Source: Burkholderiales bacterium
GTDB taxonomy: Bacteria > Pseudomonadota > Gammaproteobacteria > Burkholderiales > Burkholderiaceae_C
NCBI GenBank assembly: GCA_013044035.1
Contig: JABEVE010000031.1
Coordinates: 1-64,000 of the forward strand
Length of the DNA: 64,000 nucleotides
Direction: 5' to 3'
The translations under genes were made by a program, and so were the position numbers. The notes under the pieces are model-generated. The model ran no database searches, was not told the origin of the DNA, and saw only the letters and a program-made list of their open reading frames with translations. The number at the start of each line of letters is the position of its first letter. The first letter of the stretch is position 1. Below, in pieces: positions 7,536-16,962 of the stretch.

Positions 7536-10500
7536 ATGCTTTGCCAAGCCCTCATGCCCCCCAAGCCTCGTCTCGTCAACCTGATTCCACCGCTGCAATT
7601 TCCTGCCGAACTGCCTGTCAGCGGCCGTCGCGACGACATCGCTGCCGCCATCGCAGCGCATCAGGTGGTCATCGTCTGCGGCGAGACCGGCTCGGGCAAG
7701 ACCACGCAACTGCCGAAGATCGCGCTGGCCCTGGGCCGCGGCCTGGGTGCGGGTGGCAGTGGGCTGATCGGTCATACCCAGCCGCGCCGTTTGGCGGCCG
7801 TCACGGTGGCGCGGCGCATCGCCCAGGAAATCGGCACGCCGCTGGGTGAGCATGTCGGCTACAAGGTGCGCTTCGCCGACCGCTTCCAGCCCGGGGCTTC
7901 GGTCAAGCTGATGACGGACGGCATCCTGCTGGCCGAAACCCAGGGCGACCCGCTGCTGCGGGCCTACGACACGCTCATCATCGACGAGGCCCATGAGCGC
8001 AGCCTCAACATCGACTTCCTGCTCGGCCACATCCGCAACATCCTGCCACGCCGACCGGACCTGAAAGTCGTCATCACCTCGGCCACCATCGATGCCGAGC
8101 GATTTGCCAGGCATTTCGAAACGCACCCCCGCCCGGCGCTAGGACGCCCCGAGCCGGGTGAAGCCCCCGAGGGGGGCAGCGACGTGGCGCAGCGCGGAGC
8201 GAGGGGGCCGTCCGTGCCTGCTCCGGTCATCGAAGTCTCGGGCCGGCTGTATCCGGTCGACATCCGTTGGCGCCCCTATGGTGTGGATGTCCAGCCCCGT
8301 GCTGGCGCACCCGCTGCCGCCGAATTGGCTCCCCGTGCGCAGGCGCAGCGCGAGGAGCGGGACCTGCACGCCGCCATCTGCGACGCGGTGGACGAACTCT
8401 GGCGCGAAGGCAGCGGCGACATACTCGTGTTCCTGCCCGGCGAGCGCGAAATCCGCGACGCCACCGAAGCGCTGCGCAAGCACCATCTCGACACCGCGCG
8501 GCGCGGCGTCGAGATCCTGCCGCTGTACGCGCGCCTGTCGCAGGCCGAGCAGGACCGCGTATTCCAAAGCGGTGGCGCACGGCGCGTGGTGCTGGCGACG
8601 AACGTGGCGGAAACCTCGCTCACGGTGCCGGGCATCCGCTACGTGATCGATGCCGGCAGCGCGCGGGTGAAGCGCTACAGCTACCGGCAGAAGGTCGAGC
8701 AGTTGCAGGTCGAGCCGGTCAGTCAGGCGGCGGCCAACCAGCGCGCAGGGCGCTGTGGCCGCATGGCCAACGGCATCTGTATCCGGCTGTATGACGAGGC
8801 CGATTTCAACGCCCGCCCACGTTTCACCGACCCCGAAATCCTGCGCTCCTCGCTTGCTGCGGTGATTCTGCGCATGCAGGCGCTGGGGCTGGAGGGGGTC
8901 GAGCAGTTTCCCTTCATCGACCCGCCACCACGCAAAGCCATTGCCGACGGCTACCAGTTGCTCGTCGAACTGGGTGCGGTGGATGCGCAAAACCAGCTCA
9001 CCGAGGTGGGCCACGAGCTTGCCCGCTTGCCGCTGGACCCGCGCCTGGGCCGCATGGTTCTGGAGGCGCGCCGGCTTGGTGCCTTGCATGAGGTTCTGAT
9101 CATCGCCGCCGCCCTCGCCGTGCAAGACCCGCGCGAGCGCCCAGCCGACAAACAGGAGGCAGCCGACACCGCGCACCGCCGCTTCGTCGAGGGCACGTCC
9201 GAACTGGCCGGCTGGCTCAAGCTCTGGGCGCATTACCACGCGCTGGTGGCGCATAAAAAATCCAACCGCAAGCTGCACGATCAGTTGCGCGCCGAGTTCC
9301 TCTCACCCATGCGCATGCGCGAGTGGCACGACATCCACAGCCAGTTGCTCACCGTGGCGGCGGAGCAGGGGTGGCGGGTCGATCCAAGTCAAGCGCCGGG
9401 TCGCCAGTCGCCAGAGTCGACTGGCCTTCGTGCCGTCCAAGCCCGCGCAGGCGGGCTTGGAGCCGCGGCGCTCAGCCCCAAGTCTGACTTGCCCCCTCGG
9501 GGGGCGGGCGCCGCGAGCGGCGACCTGAGGGCGGTTCCAGCTCTTGCGGCCAGCGATGAAAACATCCACCTCAGCCTGCTGGCCGGTCTGCTCGGCAATG
9601 TCGGCTGCAAGGCGGATGACGGGCCGCATTATTTGGGCGCGCGCGGCATCAAATTCCTCATCCATCCGTCATCGCCCATCGGTCGCAAGGCCGGGCGCTG
9701 GGTGATGGCGGCGGAACTGGTGGAAACGACGCGGTTGTACGCGCGCGGCGTGGCGCGCATCGAGCCGCCGTGGATCGAGCGCGTCGGCGCGCATCTGCTG
9801 CAGAAAACCCTGCTGGAGCCGCATTGGGAAAAGACGCCGGCGCAGGTGGTGGCGTTCGAGCGTGCCACGCTGTATGGCCTGGTGGTCTATAACCAGCGGC
9901 GCATCGACTTCGGCCGCGTGAATCCGGCGCAGGCACGCGAGCTGTTCATCCGCCACGCCCTGGTGGAGGGCGAGTGGGATTGCCGCTGGCCGTTTTTTGC
10001 CCACAACCGCAAGCTCATTACCCAGGTCGAGGCGCTGGAAGACAAGGCGCGGCGGCGCGACGTGCTGGTGGACGAAGCCTTGATCGAAGCCTTTTACGAG
10101 CGATTCATTCCAGCCGACGTGTTTGGCGGCACCAGCTTCGACACCTGGTATCGCCAGGCCAGCAAGGCCCAGCCGCGCCTGCTGTTTCTGGAGCGCGAGG
10201 CGCTGATGCGCCACGAAGCTGCCGGCATCACCACCGAGGCCTTCCCCATGCGCTTGCGCATCGGTGCGCTGGAGTTGCAACTGGCCTACAGCTTTGATCC
10301 AGGCGGCGCGCGCGACGGCGTGACGGCCACCGTACCGCTGGCCGCGCTCAACCAGATTCCCGAGCAGCGCCTGGCCTGGCTGGTGCCCGGCATGCTGGCC
10401 GACAAGCTCACCGCGCTGCTCAAGAGCTTGCCGCAAAAACTGCGCTCGCGCCTGGTGCCGCTGCCCGACACCGTGCGCCGCTTTGCGGCGACCCTGAGCA

Positions 10501-11732
10501 CACCCGAACGCTACGCCCAGGGCGAGTTGCTCGACGCGGTGCGGGCCCTGGTACGTGAGCACACCGGGCTGATTCCGCGCCCGGAAGACTTCAAGCTCGA
10601 CACCCTGGGCCCGCATGTGCTGTTCAACCTGCGGGTGGTCGACCCGCAAGGCCGTCAACTGGGCATGAGCCGCAATCTCAGCCGTTTGCGCGCCGATCTC
10701 GCCGATGCTGCCCGCATCGCATTCCAGGAGGCCGTGCGGTCGCAAAGCACGCAGGACGTGCAATTGGCTATGCCGAGTGGCCCTGGCGGCTCGCCGATGG
10801 CGCTGGCCGAGAGCCGCACGCATCCGCGCGACATTCGGCCGGCCGAGGCACGCGTCCCGGCCTCGGCGCAGGCTGAACCGCGCTATACCGATTGGACGTT
10901 TGGCGAACTTCCCGAGCTGCTGGAACTCCGGCGTGGGCAGCAAAGCCTGGTGGGCTTCCCGGCCCTGATCGACCGTGGTGACCATGTGCAGTTCGACGTG
11001 TTCGACACCCCCGAAGCGGCGAGCCGGGCGCATCGCGACGGGTTGCGGCGGTTGTTCGCGCTGCAACTGCGCGAGCCGTTGAAGGCTGCCGAGAAAAGCC
11101 TGCCGGGTTTCCAGCAGGCCGCCATGCACTACATGCCGCTGGGCTCGGCCGATGATTTGCGCCGGCAAATCCAGGACGCCGCGCTCGACCTGGTGTTTCT
11201 TGCTGACCCGTTGCCGGCGAATGCCGCCAGCTTCGCCGAGCGTCTCGCCGCCGGCCGTCCGCGGCTGCAGTTGCTGGCGCAGGACATGGGCCGTCTGGCC
11301 GCAACCATCCTCGCCGAATGGCATGCCGCCAGCAAGAAGCTCGTTGCCTTCAAAGCGCAGGCGGCGCTGCATGCCGACATCACCGCGCAGCTCCAAGCCC
11401 TGCTGCCCAAGCGCTTCATGCTCGAGTTGCCCGCCTCCCGGCGCGCGCATTTGCCGCGCTACCTCAAAGCGGTGCAATTGCGCCTGGACAAGTTTCGCGC
11501 CGACCCCGTGCGCGACACGCAGCGCCAGGCCGAGATGGCGCCTGTGCTGGCGCGGCTCAGGCGCGAACTGCAACAGGCGCAACAGGGGGGTGCCAGCCCC
11601 GACCCGCGACTCGTGGAGCTGCGCTGGATGCTGGAGGAGCTGCGTGTGGCCCTGTTCGCGCAGGAATTGCGCACGCCCACGCCGGTGTCGGTCAAGCGCG
11701 TGGAAAAGGCCTGGGACCAGTGGCGGGCGTGA
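7536..11732 (+). CDS. hrpA: ATP-dependent RNA helicase HrpA (with two in-frame repeat insertions)
   Basis: A 1398-residue DEAH-box helicase of the HrpA family. Walker A GETGSGKT is at residues 49-56, DEAH at 150-153 and TSAT shortly after, followed by the RecA2 domain (TNVAETSLTVPGI, QRAGRCGR), a helicase-associated region and the long HrpA-specific C-terminal domain (DUF3418). The start could be 7536 or 7554 (MPPKPRLVNL); neither has a good ribosome site. Two low-complexity stretches break otherwise conserved regions: residues about 197-228 and about 615-670. Both are encoded by palindromic repeat DNA listed separately. They add roughly 80 residues, which accounts for part of the length above the E. 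coli protein. The frame stays open throughout, so the gene is probably functional. Confidence 0.93.
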   Translation: MLCQALMPPKPRLVNLIPPLQFPAELPVSGRRDDIAAAIAAHQVVIVCGETGSGKTTQLPKIALALGRGLGAGGSGLIGHTQPRRLAAVTVARRIAQEIGTPLGEHVGYKVRFADRFQPGASVKLMTDGILLAETQGDPLLRAYDTLIIDEAHERSLNIDFLLGHIRNILPRRPDLKVVITSATIDAERFARHFETHPRPALGRPEPGEAPEGGSDVAQRGARGPSVPAPVIEVSGRLYPVDIRWRPYGVDVQPRAGAPAAAELAPRAQAQREERDLHAAICDAVDELWREGSGDILVFLPGEREIRDATEALRKHHLDTARRGVEILPLYARLSQAEQDRVFQSGGARRVVLATNVAETSLTVPGIRYVIDAGSARVKRYSYRQKVEQLQVEPVSQAAANQRAGRCGRMANGICIRLYDEADFNARPRFTDPEILRSSLAAVILRMQALGLEGVEQFPFIDPPPRKAIADGYQLLVELGAVDAQNQLTEVGHELARLPLDPRLGRMVLEARRLGALHEVLIIAAALAVQDPRERPADKQEAADTAHRRFVEGTSELAGWLKLWAHYHALVAHKKSNRKLHDQLRAEFLSPMRMREWHDIHSQLLTVAAEQGWRVDPSQAPGRQSPESTGLRAVQARAGGLGAAALSPKSDLPPRGAGAASGDLRAVPALAASDENIHLSLLAGLLGNVGCKADDGPHYLGARGIKFLIHPSSPIGRKAGRWVMAAELVETTRLYARGVARIEPPWIERVGAHLLQKTLLEPHWEKTPAQVVAFERATLYGLVVYNQRRIDFGRVNPAQARELFIRHALVEGEWDCRWPFFAHNRKLITQVEALEDKARRRDVLVDEALIEAFYERFIPADVFGGTSFDTWYRQASKAQPRLLFLEREALMRHEAAGITTEAFPMRLRIGALELQLAYSFDPGGARDGVTATVPLAALNQIPEQRLAWLVPGMLADKLTALLKSLPQKLRSRLVPLPDTVRRFAATLSTPERYAQGELLDAVRALVREHTGLIPRPEDFKLDTLGPHVLFNLRVVDPQGRQLGMSRNLSRLRADLADAARIAFQEAVRSQSTQDVQLAMPSGPGGSPMALAESRTHPRDIRPAEARVPASAQAEPRYTDWTFGELPELLELRRGQQSLVGFPALIDRGDHVQFDVFDTPEAASRAHRDGLRRLFALQLREPLKAAEKSLPGFQQAAMHYMPLGSADDLRRQIQDAALDLVFLADPLPANAASFAERLAAGRPRLQLLAQDMGRLAATILAEWHAASKKLVAFKAQAALHADITAQLQALLPKRFMLELPASRRAHLPRYLKAVQLRLDKFRADPVRDTQRQAEMAPVLARLRRELQQAQQGGASPDPRLVELRWMLEELRVALFAQELRTPTPVSVKRVEKAWDQWRA
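8125..8222. repeat. REP-like palindromic element A, in frame inside hrpA
   Basis: The core at 8163-8208 reads GCCCCCGAGGGGGG, then a second imperfect hairpin (AGCGACGTGGCGCAGCGCGGAGC), then GAGGGGGC. It is preceded by GGACGCCCCGAGCCGGGTGAA. It encodes a Pro/Gly-rich string (RPEPGEAPEGGSDVAQRGAR) between the conserved first helicase domain and the conserved sequence VIEVSGRLYPV. The architecture matches elements B and C in this window. Confidence 0.7.
9382..9545. repeat. REP-like palindromic element B, in frame inside hrpA
   Basis: It contains a perfect 10-bp stem with a 4-base loop (CCAAGCCCGC-GCAG-GCGGGCTTGG, 9437-9460) and a core at 9491-9530 (GCCCCCTCGGGGGGC, then GCGCCGC-GAG-CGGCG, then CTGAGGG). 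It is translated as about 55 low-complexity residues between EQGWRVD and NIHLSLLAGLLGN, two blocks that lie close together in other HrpA proteins. Confidence 0.7.
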
Positions 11733-11967
11733 GCCCGGAGGGGTGAGCCGCCGCGGATGGCCAGGCGTGGGGTGTGGCGCTATTGCACTTCGATGGCCCG
11801 TGATTACCCTTAAAGCATGACGACTCGTTACCGCGTTCACATTTCGTCACTGAGATTCTGTCGCGTTTGAATCTAACCTTTGACGAATAAGCGCGATCGG
11901 CATCACTCGCCCGAAGCGCCAACCATCTGCGGAGATCCCGCAGCATTCAACTTTGGAGACGACATTC

Positions 11968-12189
11968 ATGTCCAAACCCAACTCGGTGCGCAAGCTCGGG
12001 CCGCTGCAGGTCATCCTGCTGGCGATTCCCTGCGTTGCCGTGCTCATCGTGCCCTATTTCAACGTGCTCGAACCCAGTCTCTTCGGCATTCCCTTCTTTT
12101 ACTGGTGGCAACTGATGTGGGTGCCGTTGTCCGGTGTGTTCATCGCCATCGTCTACAAGATGGTTGTGCCAGCAGGTAGCGGAGACTGA
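11968..12189 (+). CDS. DUF3311 small membrane protein, partner of the downstream symporter
   Basis: A 73-residue protein with two hydrophobic segments (residues about 15-33 and 43-65) that match the DUF3311 family: PYFNVLEPSLFGIPFFYWWQL is the family core. The start at 11968 is preceded by GGAG; an in-frame ATG five codons earlier is less likely. The gene lies five bases before a sodium:solute symporter. This pairing is common in proteobacteria, where the small protein is presumed to be a subunit or assembly factor of the transporter. The function is inferred from that linkage only. Confidence 0.85.
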   Translation: MSKPNSVRKLGPLQVILLAIPCVAVLIVPYFNVLEPSLFGIPFFYWWQLMWVPLSGVFIAIVYKMVVPAGSGD

Positions 12190-12194
12190 ACGCC

Positions 12195-13736
12195 ATGAAC
12201 ATCGTCGCAACCGTCGTTTTCATCGGCCTGTTCCTGTTCATCACCGTACTGGGTTTCGTCTCGGCGCACTGGCGCAAGGGAGACATGTCGCACCTGCACG
12301 AGTGGGGCCTGGGTGGGCGCCGCTTTGGAGCGTGGATCACCTGGTTCCTCATCGGCGGTGACCTGTACACCGCCTACACGTTCATCGCCGTGCCGGCCCT
12401 GGTGTTCGGCGCCGGCGCCCTGGGCTTCTTTGCGCTGCCCTACACCGTGCTGGTGTACCCGCTGGTGTTTGCCATCCTGCCCCGACTGTGGATGGTGGCG
12501 CGCAAGCACAACTACATCACCGCGTCGGACTTCATCGCCGGGCGTTACAACAGCCCGGGGCTGGCGTTGGCGATCGCCGTCACCGGCATCGTCGCCACCA
12601 TGCCCTACATCGCGTTGCAACTGGTGGGTATCCAGGTGGTCATCGGCGGCCTGGGCTTCCCCACCGGGCAAGGGCTGATGGGCGAGCTGCCGCTGATCAT
12701 CGCCTTCGTCATTCTGGCCGCGTTCACCTACACCAGCGGCCTGCGGGCGCCAGCGTCCATCGCCGTGGTGAAAGACCTGCTGGTTTACATCACGGTGATC
12801 GCGCTCATCGTCATCGTGCCGATCAAGATGGGCGGTTTCGGCAACATCTTCGCTGCCATTCCAGCGAAAAAATTGCTGCTGCCGCCGATCAAGGACGGCA
12901 ATACCGGGCTGATGTCGTTCTACGGCACCTTGGCTTTCGGCTCAGCGCTGGCGCTCATGCTCTACCCGCATGCCACCACCGCGGTGCTTGCCGCCAAGGG
13001 CCCCAACACCCTGCGGCGCAACTGGGTGTTCTTGCCGGCGTACTCCTTCGTGCTGGGGTTGATCGCCATGCTCGGCTATGTTGCCTATGCCTCCGGCATC
13101 GCCAAACTGCCTGACCTGGCACCGTACTTCAAGCAGTACGGTCCGCAGTTCGCCATGCCCGGCCTGCTGTTGCACTACTTCCCGAGCTGGTTCGTCGGGG
13201 TGGGTTTCGCTGCTGTGGCCATTGGTGCGCTGGTGCCGGCGGCCATCATGTCGATCGCGGCGGCGAACCTGTTCACCCGCAACATCTACAAGCCCTACAT
13301 CAACCCGCAATGTTCGGCGCAGAAAGAAACCGACATGGCCAAGCTGGTGTCCCTGGTCGTCAAGTTCGGCGCGCTGCTGTTCATCATCTTCCTGCCCTTG
13401 ACCTATGCCATTCAGTTGCAACTGCTGGGCGGCATTCTCATCCTGCAGACCTTCCCCGCCATCGTCTCCGGCATCTACACCCGCTGGTTCGATGCCAAGG
13501 CGCTGCTGCTGGGTTGGGCCGCAGGACTGGCTTGGGGGATCTGGGCAGCTTCGCTCAACGGCTTCAAGACTTCGGGCTATGCGCTGCACCTCGCCGGCAT
13601 GGTGATTCCGGCCTACATCGGCCTGTATGCGCTGGTCGTGAACTTCGTCGTGGCCGTCGTCGCCACCCTCGTGGTTCGGTTCCTGGGCATGACCAACGAC
13701 AAGGACGCGACGGTCGCGGCCGATTACGCTGGCTGA
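12195..13736 (+). CDS. Sodium:solute symporter family permease (monocarboxylate type)
   Basis: A 513-residue inner-membrane protein with about 13 transmembrane segments, of the SSS family that includes MctP, PutP and ActP. Recognisable features are the start MNIVATVVFIGLFLF, the loop EWGLGGRRFGAWITWFLIGG in the family substrate/Na+ region, and the string NYITASDFIAGRY. Coupling to a DUF3311 gene points to the MctP-like branch that takes up lactate, pyruvate or related acids. The exact substrate is open. A hairpin terminator follows after 52 bp. Confidence 0.87.
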   Translation: MNIVATVVFIGLFLFITVLGFVSAHWRKGDMSHLHEWGLGGRRFGAWITWFLIGGDLYTAYTFIAVPALVFGAGALGFFALPYTVLVYPLVFAILPRLWMVARKHNYITASDFIAGRYNSPGLALAIAVTGIVATMPYIALQLVGIQVVIGGLGFPTGQGLMGELPLIIAFVILAAFTYTSGLRAPASIAVVKDLLVYITVIALIVIVPIKMGGFGNIFAAIPAKKLLLPPIKDGNTGLMSFYGTLAFGSALALMLYPHATTAVLAAKGPNTLRRNWVFLPAYSFVLGLIAMLGYVAYASGIAKLPDLAPYFKQYGPQFAMPGLLLHYFPSWFVGVGFAAVAIGALVPAAIMSIAAANLFTRNIYKPYINPQCSAQKETDMAKLVSLVVKFGALLFIIFLPLTYAIQLQLLGGILILQTFPAIVSGIYTRWFDAKALLLGWAAGLAWGIWAASLNGFKTSGYALHLAGMVIPAYIGLYALVVNFVVAVVATLVVRFLGMTNDKDATVAADYAG

Positions 13737-13788
13737 CGGGACGCGAGAGCTCGTTGAACGACATCGCCTGACGTCAGTTCAGCAGCAC

Positions 13789-13823
13789 CAAGGGCCGGCC
13801 ATCCATGTCGGCCCTTGTTTTTT
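13789..13823 (+). terminator. Rho-independent terminator after the symporter gene
   Basis: The stem CAAGGGCCG (13789-13797) pairs with CGGCCCTTG (13809-13817) and is followed by six T residues. It ends the DUF3311-symporter operon before the MAPEG gene. Confidence 0.88.
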
Positions 13824-13877
13824 GCGCGCCAGGCTCACGCATAATCAGTCTTCCCCGACGCCGACCGACCCCATCCC

Positions 13878-14276
13878 ATGCTGCTCACCGCCACGCTTGT
13901 GCTCATCGCCGCGCTCCTGCCCATCGTCGCAGCAGGCATCGCCAAATCCGGGTCCTTTCGCGCCAAGACCAACCGCTACGACAACAACGAGCCGCGCGCC
14001 TGGCTCGAGAGTCATCCGGACCCGCGGCGCAGGCGCGCCAACGCGGCGCAGGCCAACACCTTCGAGGCGCTGCCTTTCCTGTTCGCCGCCACCTTGTTCG
14101 CGCTCTACGGGCATGCCGATCTGGCCGTGGTCAACGCCCTGCTGATGGCCTGGGTGGTGTTGCGCGCCGTCTACCTCTGGTTGTACGTGAACGATCGCGC
14201 CAGCCTGCGCTCCACGGTCTGGTTCCTCGCCGTGCTGGTCAACGTCGCCGTCTTGTTTGCCCCGTTCTATGGCTGA
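13878..14276 (+). CDS. MAPEG family membrane protein
   Basis: A 132-residue protein with four hydrophobic segments and the MAPEG signatures RAWLESHPDPRRRRANAAQANTFE and the late aromatic TM region. Eukaryotic relatives act in eicosanoid and glutathione metabolism; bacterial members are mostly uncharacterised. The last eight bases overlap the start of the CoA-transferase gene (ATGGCTGA), so the two are translated together. No function is assigned beyond the family. Confidence 0.85.
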   Translation: MLLTATLVLIAALLPIVAAGIAKSGSFRAKTNRYDNNEPRAWLESHPDPRRRRANAAQANTFEALPFLFAATLFALYGHADLAVVNALLMAWVVLRAVYLWLYVNDRASLRSTVWFLAVLVNVAVLFAPFYG

Positions 14277-15540
14277 TGTCCCAGCGCCCGCGCAGCCTGC
14301 CACAGGGACCGGCCCGGGCCCGCTGGCGGGGTTGCGCGTCGTGGAGCTCGGCAGCCTCATCGCTGGACCGTTCGCCACCCGGCTGATGGCTGAGTTCGGC
14401 GCGGACGTGGTCAAGGTCGAATCTCCCGCGCAAGGCGGCGACCCCGGCGGCGACCCCTTGCGCACCTGGCGCAAGCTGCATGCCGGCACCTCGTTGTGGT
14501 GGGCGGCACAGGCGCGCAATAAGCGTTGCATCACCGTCAACCTCAAGCACCCGAAGGGCCGTGACGTTGTGCTGCGCCTGGCGGCGCGGGCCGATGTACT
14601 GGTGGAGAACATGCGTCCCGGCACGCTCGAAAAACTCGGCCTCGGCTGGGACCAACTCCGTGCCGTCAACCCCAGTCTGGTGATGGTGCGCATTTCCGGT
14701 TTCGGCCAGACCGGGCCGTTGCGCCAGCAGCCCGGCTTCGGCGCGATTGCCGAGGCCATGGGCGGCATGCGCTACCTCATCGGCGACCCCGATCGGCCGC
14801 CCATGCGCGCCAATTTGTCGCTCGGCGATTCCATTGCTGCGTTGCACGCCACCATGGGCGCGCTCATGGCGCTGCGCCATCGCGACGCCACCGGCGGGCG
14901 CTGGAACGGCAGCAGCGGCGGCGAAGGCCAGGTGGTGGACGTGGCACTGACCGAGAGCGTGTTCAACCTGCTGGAAAGCACGCTGATGGAGTACAGCGCC
15001 GACGGTACCGTGCGCGAGCGCACGGGAACGAGCATTCCTGGCATCACGCCTTCAAACGTGTACCGCAGCCTGGGCGGCGAGTGGGTGCAGATATCGGGCA
15101 ATGGCGACGCCATTTTCAAGCGCCTGATGCGCGCCATCGGCCGCATCGACATGGCCGAAGATACTGGCCTGGCCAGCAACCAGGGTCGCATGCAGCGCGT
15201 CTGCGAGATCGACGCTGCCATCCAGACCTGGGCCGGGCAGCACGACGCCGATTCCATCGTGCTGACCATGCGCGCTGCCGAGGTGCCCACCAGCCGCATC
15301 TACAGCATCAAGGACATCGTTCAAGATCCACAATTCCAGGCGCGGGGCATGTTCCAGCGCCACCACCTGGCCGATGGCGCTTCGGTCGAGCTTCCCACAC
15401 CAGCCCCACGCTTGTCGCTCACCCCAGGCGGCACGCGCTGGCTCGGGCCGGAACTGGGTGCGCACAACGAGGAAGTCTTGCACGAGGCGGGATGGACGGC
15501 GGCGGACATCGTCGCATTGCGGCAGCAGGGCGCCATCTGA
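14269..15540 (+). CDS. CaiB/BaiF class III CoA-transferase
   Basis: A 423-residue member of the family III acyl-CoA transferases, which move CoA between carboxylic acids through an enzyme-bound anhydride. The N-terminal LRVVELGSLIAGPFATRLMAEFGADVVKVE is diagnostic, and the likely nucleophile is the Asp of NLSLGDSIAALHA. The start MADVPAPAQP at 14269 overlaps the MAPEG stop; an earlier in-frame ATG at 14257 is possible. A short Gly/Ser-rich insert (GRWNGSSGGEGQ) lies before the conserved VDVAL. Substrates cannot be predicted from sequence; succinyl-CoA-dependent members are the commonest. Confidence 0.9.
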   Translation: MADVPAPAQPATGTGPGPLAGLRVVELGSLIAGPFATRLMAEFGADVVKVESPAQGGDPGGDPLRTWRKLHAGTSLWWAAQARNKRCITVNLKHPKGRDVVLRLAARADVLVENMRPGTLEKLGLGWDQLRAVNPSLVMVRISGFGQTGPLRQQPGFGAIAEAMGGMRYLIGDPDRPPMRANLSLGDSIAALHATMGALMALRHRDATGGRWNGSSGGEGQVVDVALTESVFNLLESTLMEYSADGTVRERTGTSIPGITPSNVYRSLGGEWVQISGNGDAIFKRLMRAIGRIDMAEDTGLASNQGRMQRVCEIDAAIQTWAGQHDADSIVLTMRAAEVPTSRIYSIKDIVQDPQFQARGMFQRHHLADGASVELPTPAPRLSLTPGGTRWLGPELGAHNEEVLHEAGWTAADIVALRQQGAI

Positions 15541-15567
15541 GCCCGGCTCAAGGCGTGCGGGCAGGCG

Positions 15568-15585
15568 GCCGGTCTGCGGACCGGC
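15568..15585. terminator. Hairpin between the convergent CoA-transferase and purD genes
   Basis: GCCGGTC-TGCG-GACCGGC forms a 7-bp stem with a 4-base loop. It lacks a T-run on either side, so intrinsic termination is uncertain. Confidence 0.35.
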
Positions 15586-15639
15586 GGACTCTTCGACGCT
15601 GTTCAGCCCCGCGCTGGCAGGGATGCGGATCTGCAGCGC

Positions 15640-16920
15640 TCAGCGCTTGATCGCCCGCCAGCCGATGTCCTGCCGGAACTGCATGCCCTCGAAGGCGATT
15701 TGGCGCACGCCGACATAGGCGCGGGTTTGCGCCATGCGCGCCGAGTCGCCCAGGGCGGTCACTGCCAGCACGCGACCGCCGCTGACGTGCACCTGCCCGC
15801 CCTCCAGCCGCGTGCCGGCGTGGAAGACATGCAGATCGTCCGCGTGTTTGGGGATGCCGCCGATGGCGCCGCCCAGGCGCGGGGCTTCGGGGTAGCCGGG
15901 CGCGGCCATGACCACGGCCAGAGCGGTGCGCCGGTCCCATTGCAGTTCCAGCTTGTCGAGCTTGCCGTCGATGGCCGCGTCGAACACGGTCACCAGATCG
16001 CTTTTCAGGCGCATCAGGATGGGCTGGGTTTCGGGGTCGCCGAGGCGACAGTTGAACTCCAGGGTCTTGGCGTGGCCTTGCGGGTCGATCATCAGCCCGG
16101 CGTAGAGAAAGCCGGTGTAGTCGTGCCCCTCGGCGGCCATGCCCTGCACCGTGGGCAGGATGACTTCGCGCATCACCCGCGCATGCACTTCGGGCGTCAC
16201 CACCGGAGCCGGGGAGTACGCGCCCATGCCGCCGGTGTTGGGGCCGCGGTCCTCGTCCTGCAGGCGCTTGTGGTCCTGGCTGGAGGCCAGGGGAACGACG
16301 TTGCGGCCATCCACCAGCACGATGAAGCTGGCTTCCTCGCCATCGAGAAAATCTTCGATCACCACCCGCGCACCGCCTTCGCCATGCTGCACGCCGTAGG
16401 TGTTGTGCTCCAGCATGTCGGCCACGGCGGCGTGCGCGTCGGCCAGGGTGAGGGCCACGACCACGCCCTTGCCGGCGGCCAGGCCGTCGGCTTTCACCAC
16501 CAGCGGTGCGCCGTGGGTGTCGATGTAGGCGTGCGCCTCTCGTGCGTCGCTGAAGGTGCGGTGGGTCGCGGTGGGAATGCCGTGACGCGCCATGAAGGCC
16601 TTGGCGAAAGCCTTGGAGCTCTCAAGCTGGGCTGCGCCCTGCGTCGGGCCGAAAATGCGCAGGCGGCGCATGCGGAAATAGTCGACGATGCCGGCTGCCA
16701 GTGGTGCTTCGGGGCCAACCACGGTGAAGTAGATATCCTCGGCGATGCAGAAATCGGCCAGTTGCTGTGGGTCGGTGATGGGCAGGTTCTCCACCCGCGT
16801 TTCGGTTGCCGTGCCGCCGTTGCCAGGTGCGGCGTACACCTTCTTGACGCGCGGTGATTGCGCCAGCTTCCAGGCCAGGGCATGTTCACGCCCGCCAGAG
16901 CCGATGACCAGAATTTTCAT
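15640..16920 (-). CDS. purD: Phosphoribosylamine-glycine ligase
   Basis: Second step of purine synthesis: joins glycine to phosphoribosylamine using ATP. The 426-residue protein starts MKILVIGSGGREHALAWKLAQ, the standard GARS N-terminus. The ATP-grasp region is recognisable from PLVVKADGLAAGKGV, DHKRLQDEDRGPNTGGMGAYSP and LEFNCRLGDPETQ, and the C-terminal GARS-C domain is complete. It lies 42 bp downstream of the yebC-type gene on the same strand. Confidence 0.96.
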   Translation of the reverse strand: MKILVIGSGGREHALAWKLAQSPRVKKVYAAPGNGGTATETRVENLPITDPQQLADFCIAEDIYFTVVGPEAPLAAGIVDYFRMRRLRIFGPTQGAAQLESSKAFAKAFMARHGIPTATHRTFSDAREAHAYIDTHGAPLVVKADGLAAGKGVVVALTLADAHAAVADMLEHNTYGVQHGEGGARVVIEDFLDGEEASFIVLVDGRNVVPLASSQDHKRLQDEDRGPNTGGMGAYSPAPVVTPEVHARVMREVILPTVQGMAAEGHDYTGFLYAGLMIDPQGHAKTLEFNCRLGDPETQPILMRLKSDLVTVFDAAIDGKLDKLELQWDRRTALAVVMAAPGYPEAPRLGGAIGGIPKHADDLHVFHAGTRLEGGQVHVSGGRVLAVTALGDSARMAQTRAYVGVRQIAFEGMQFRQDIGWRAIKR

Positions 16921-16962
16921 GTGCGTGTTGGATGCAGGAGGCGTGGCTGGGCAGAAGGGCAG

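Noticed and set aside
9669-11840. Minus-strand open frame of 723 codons
   Set aside because: It is antisense to hrpA, has the composition of high-GC shadow frames and no family resemblance.
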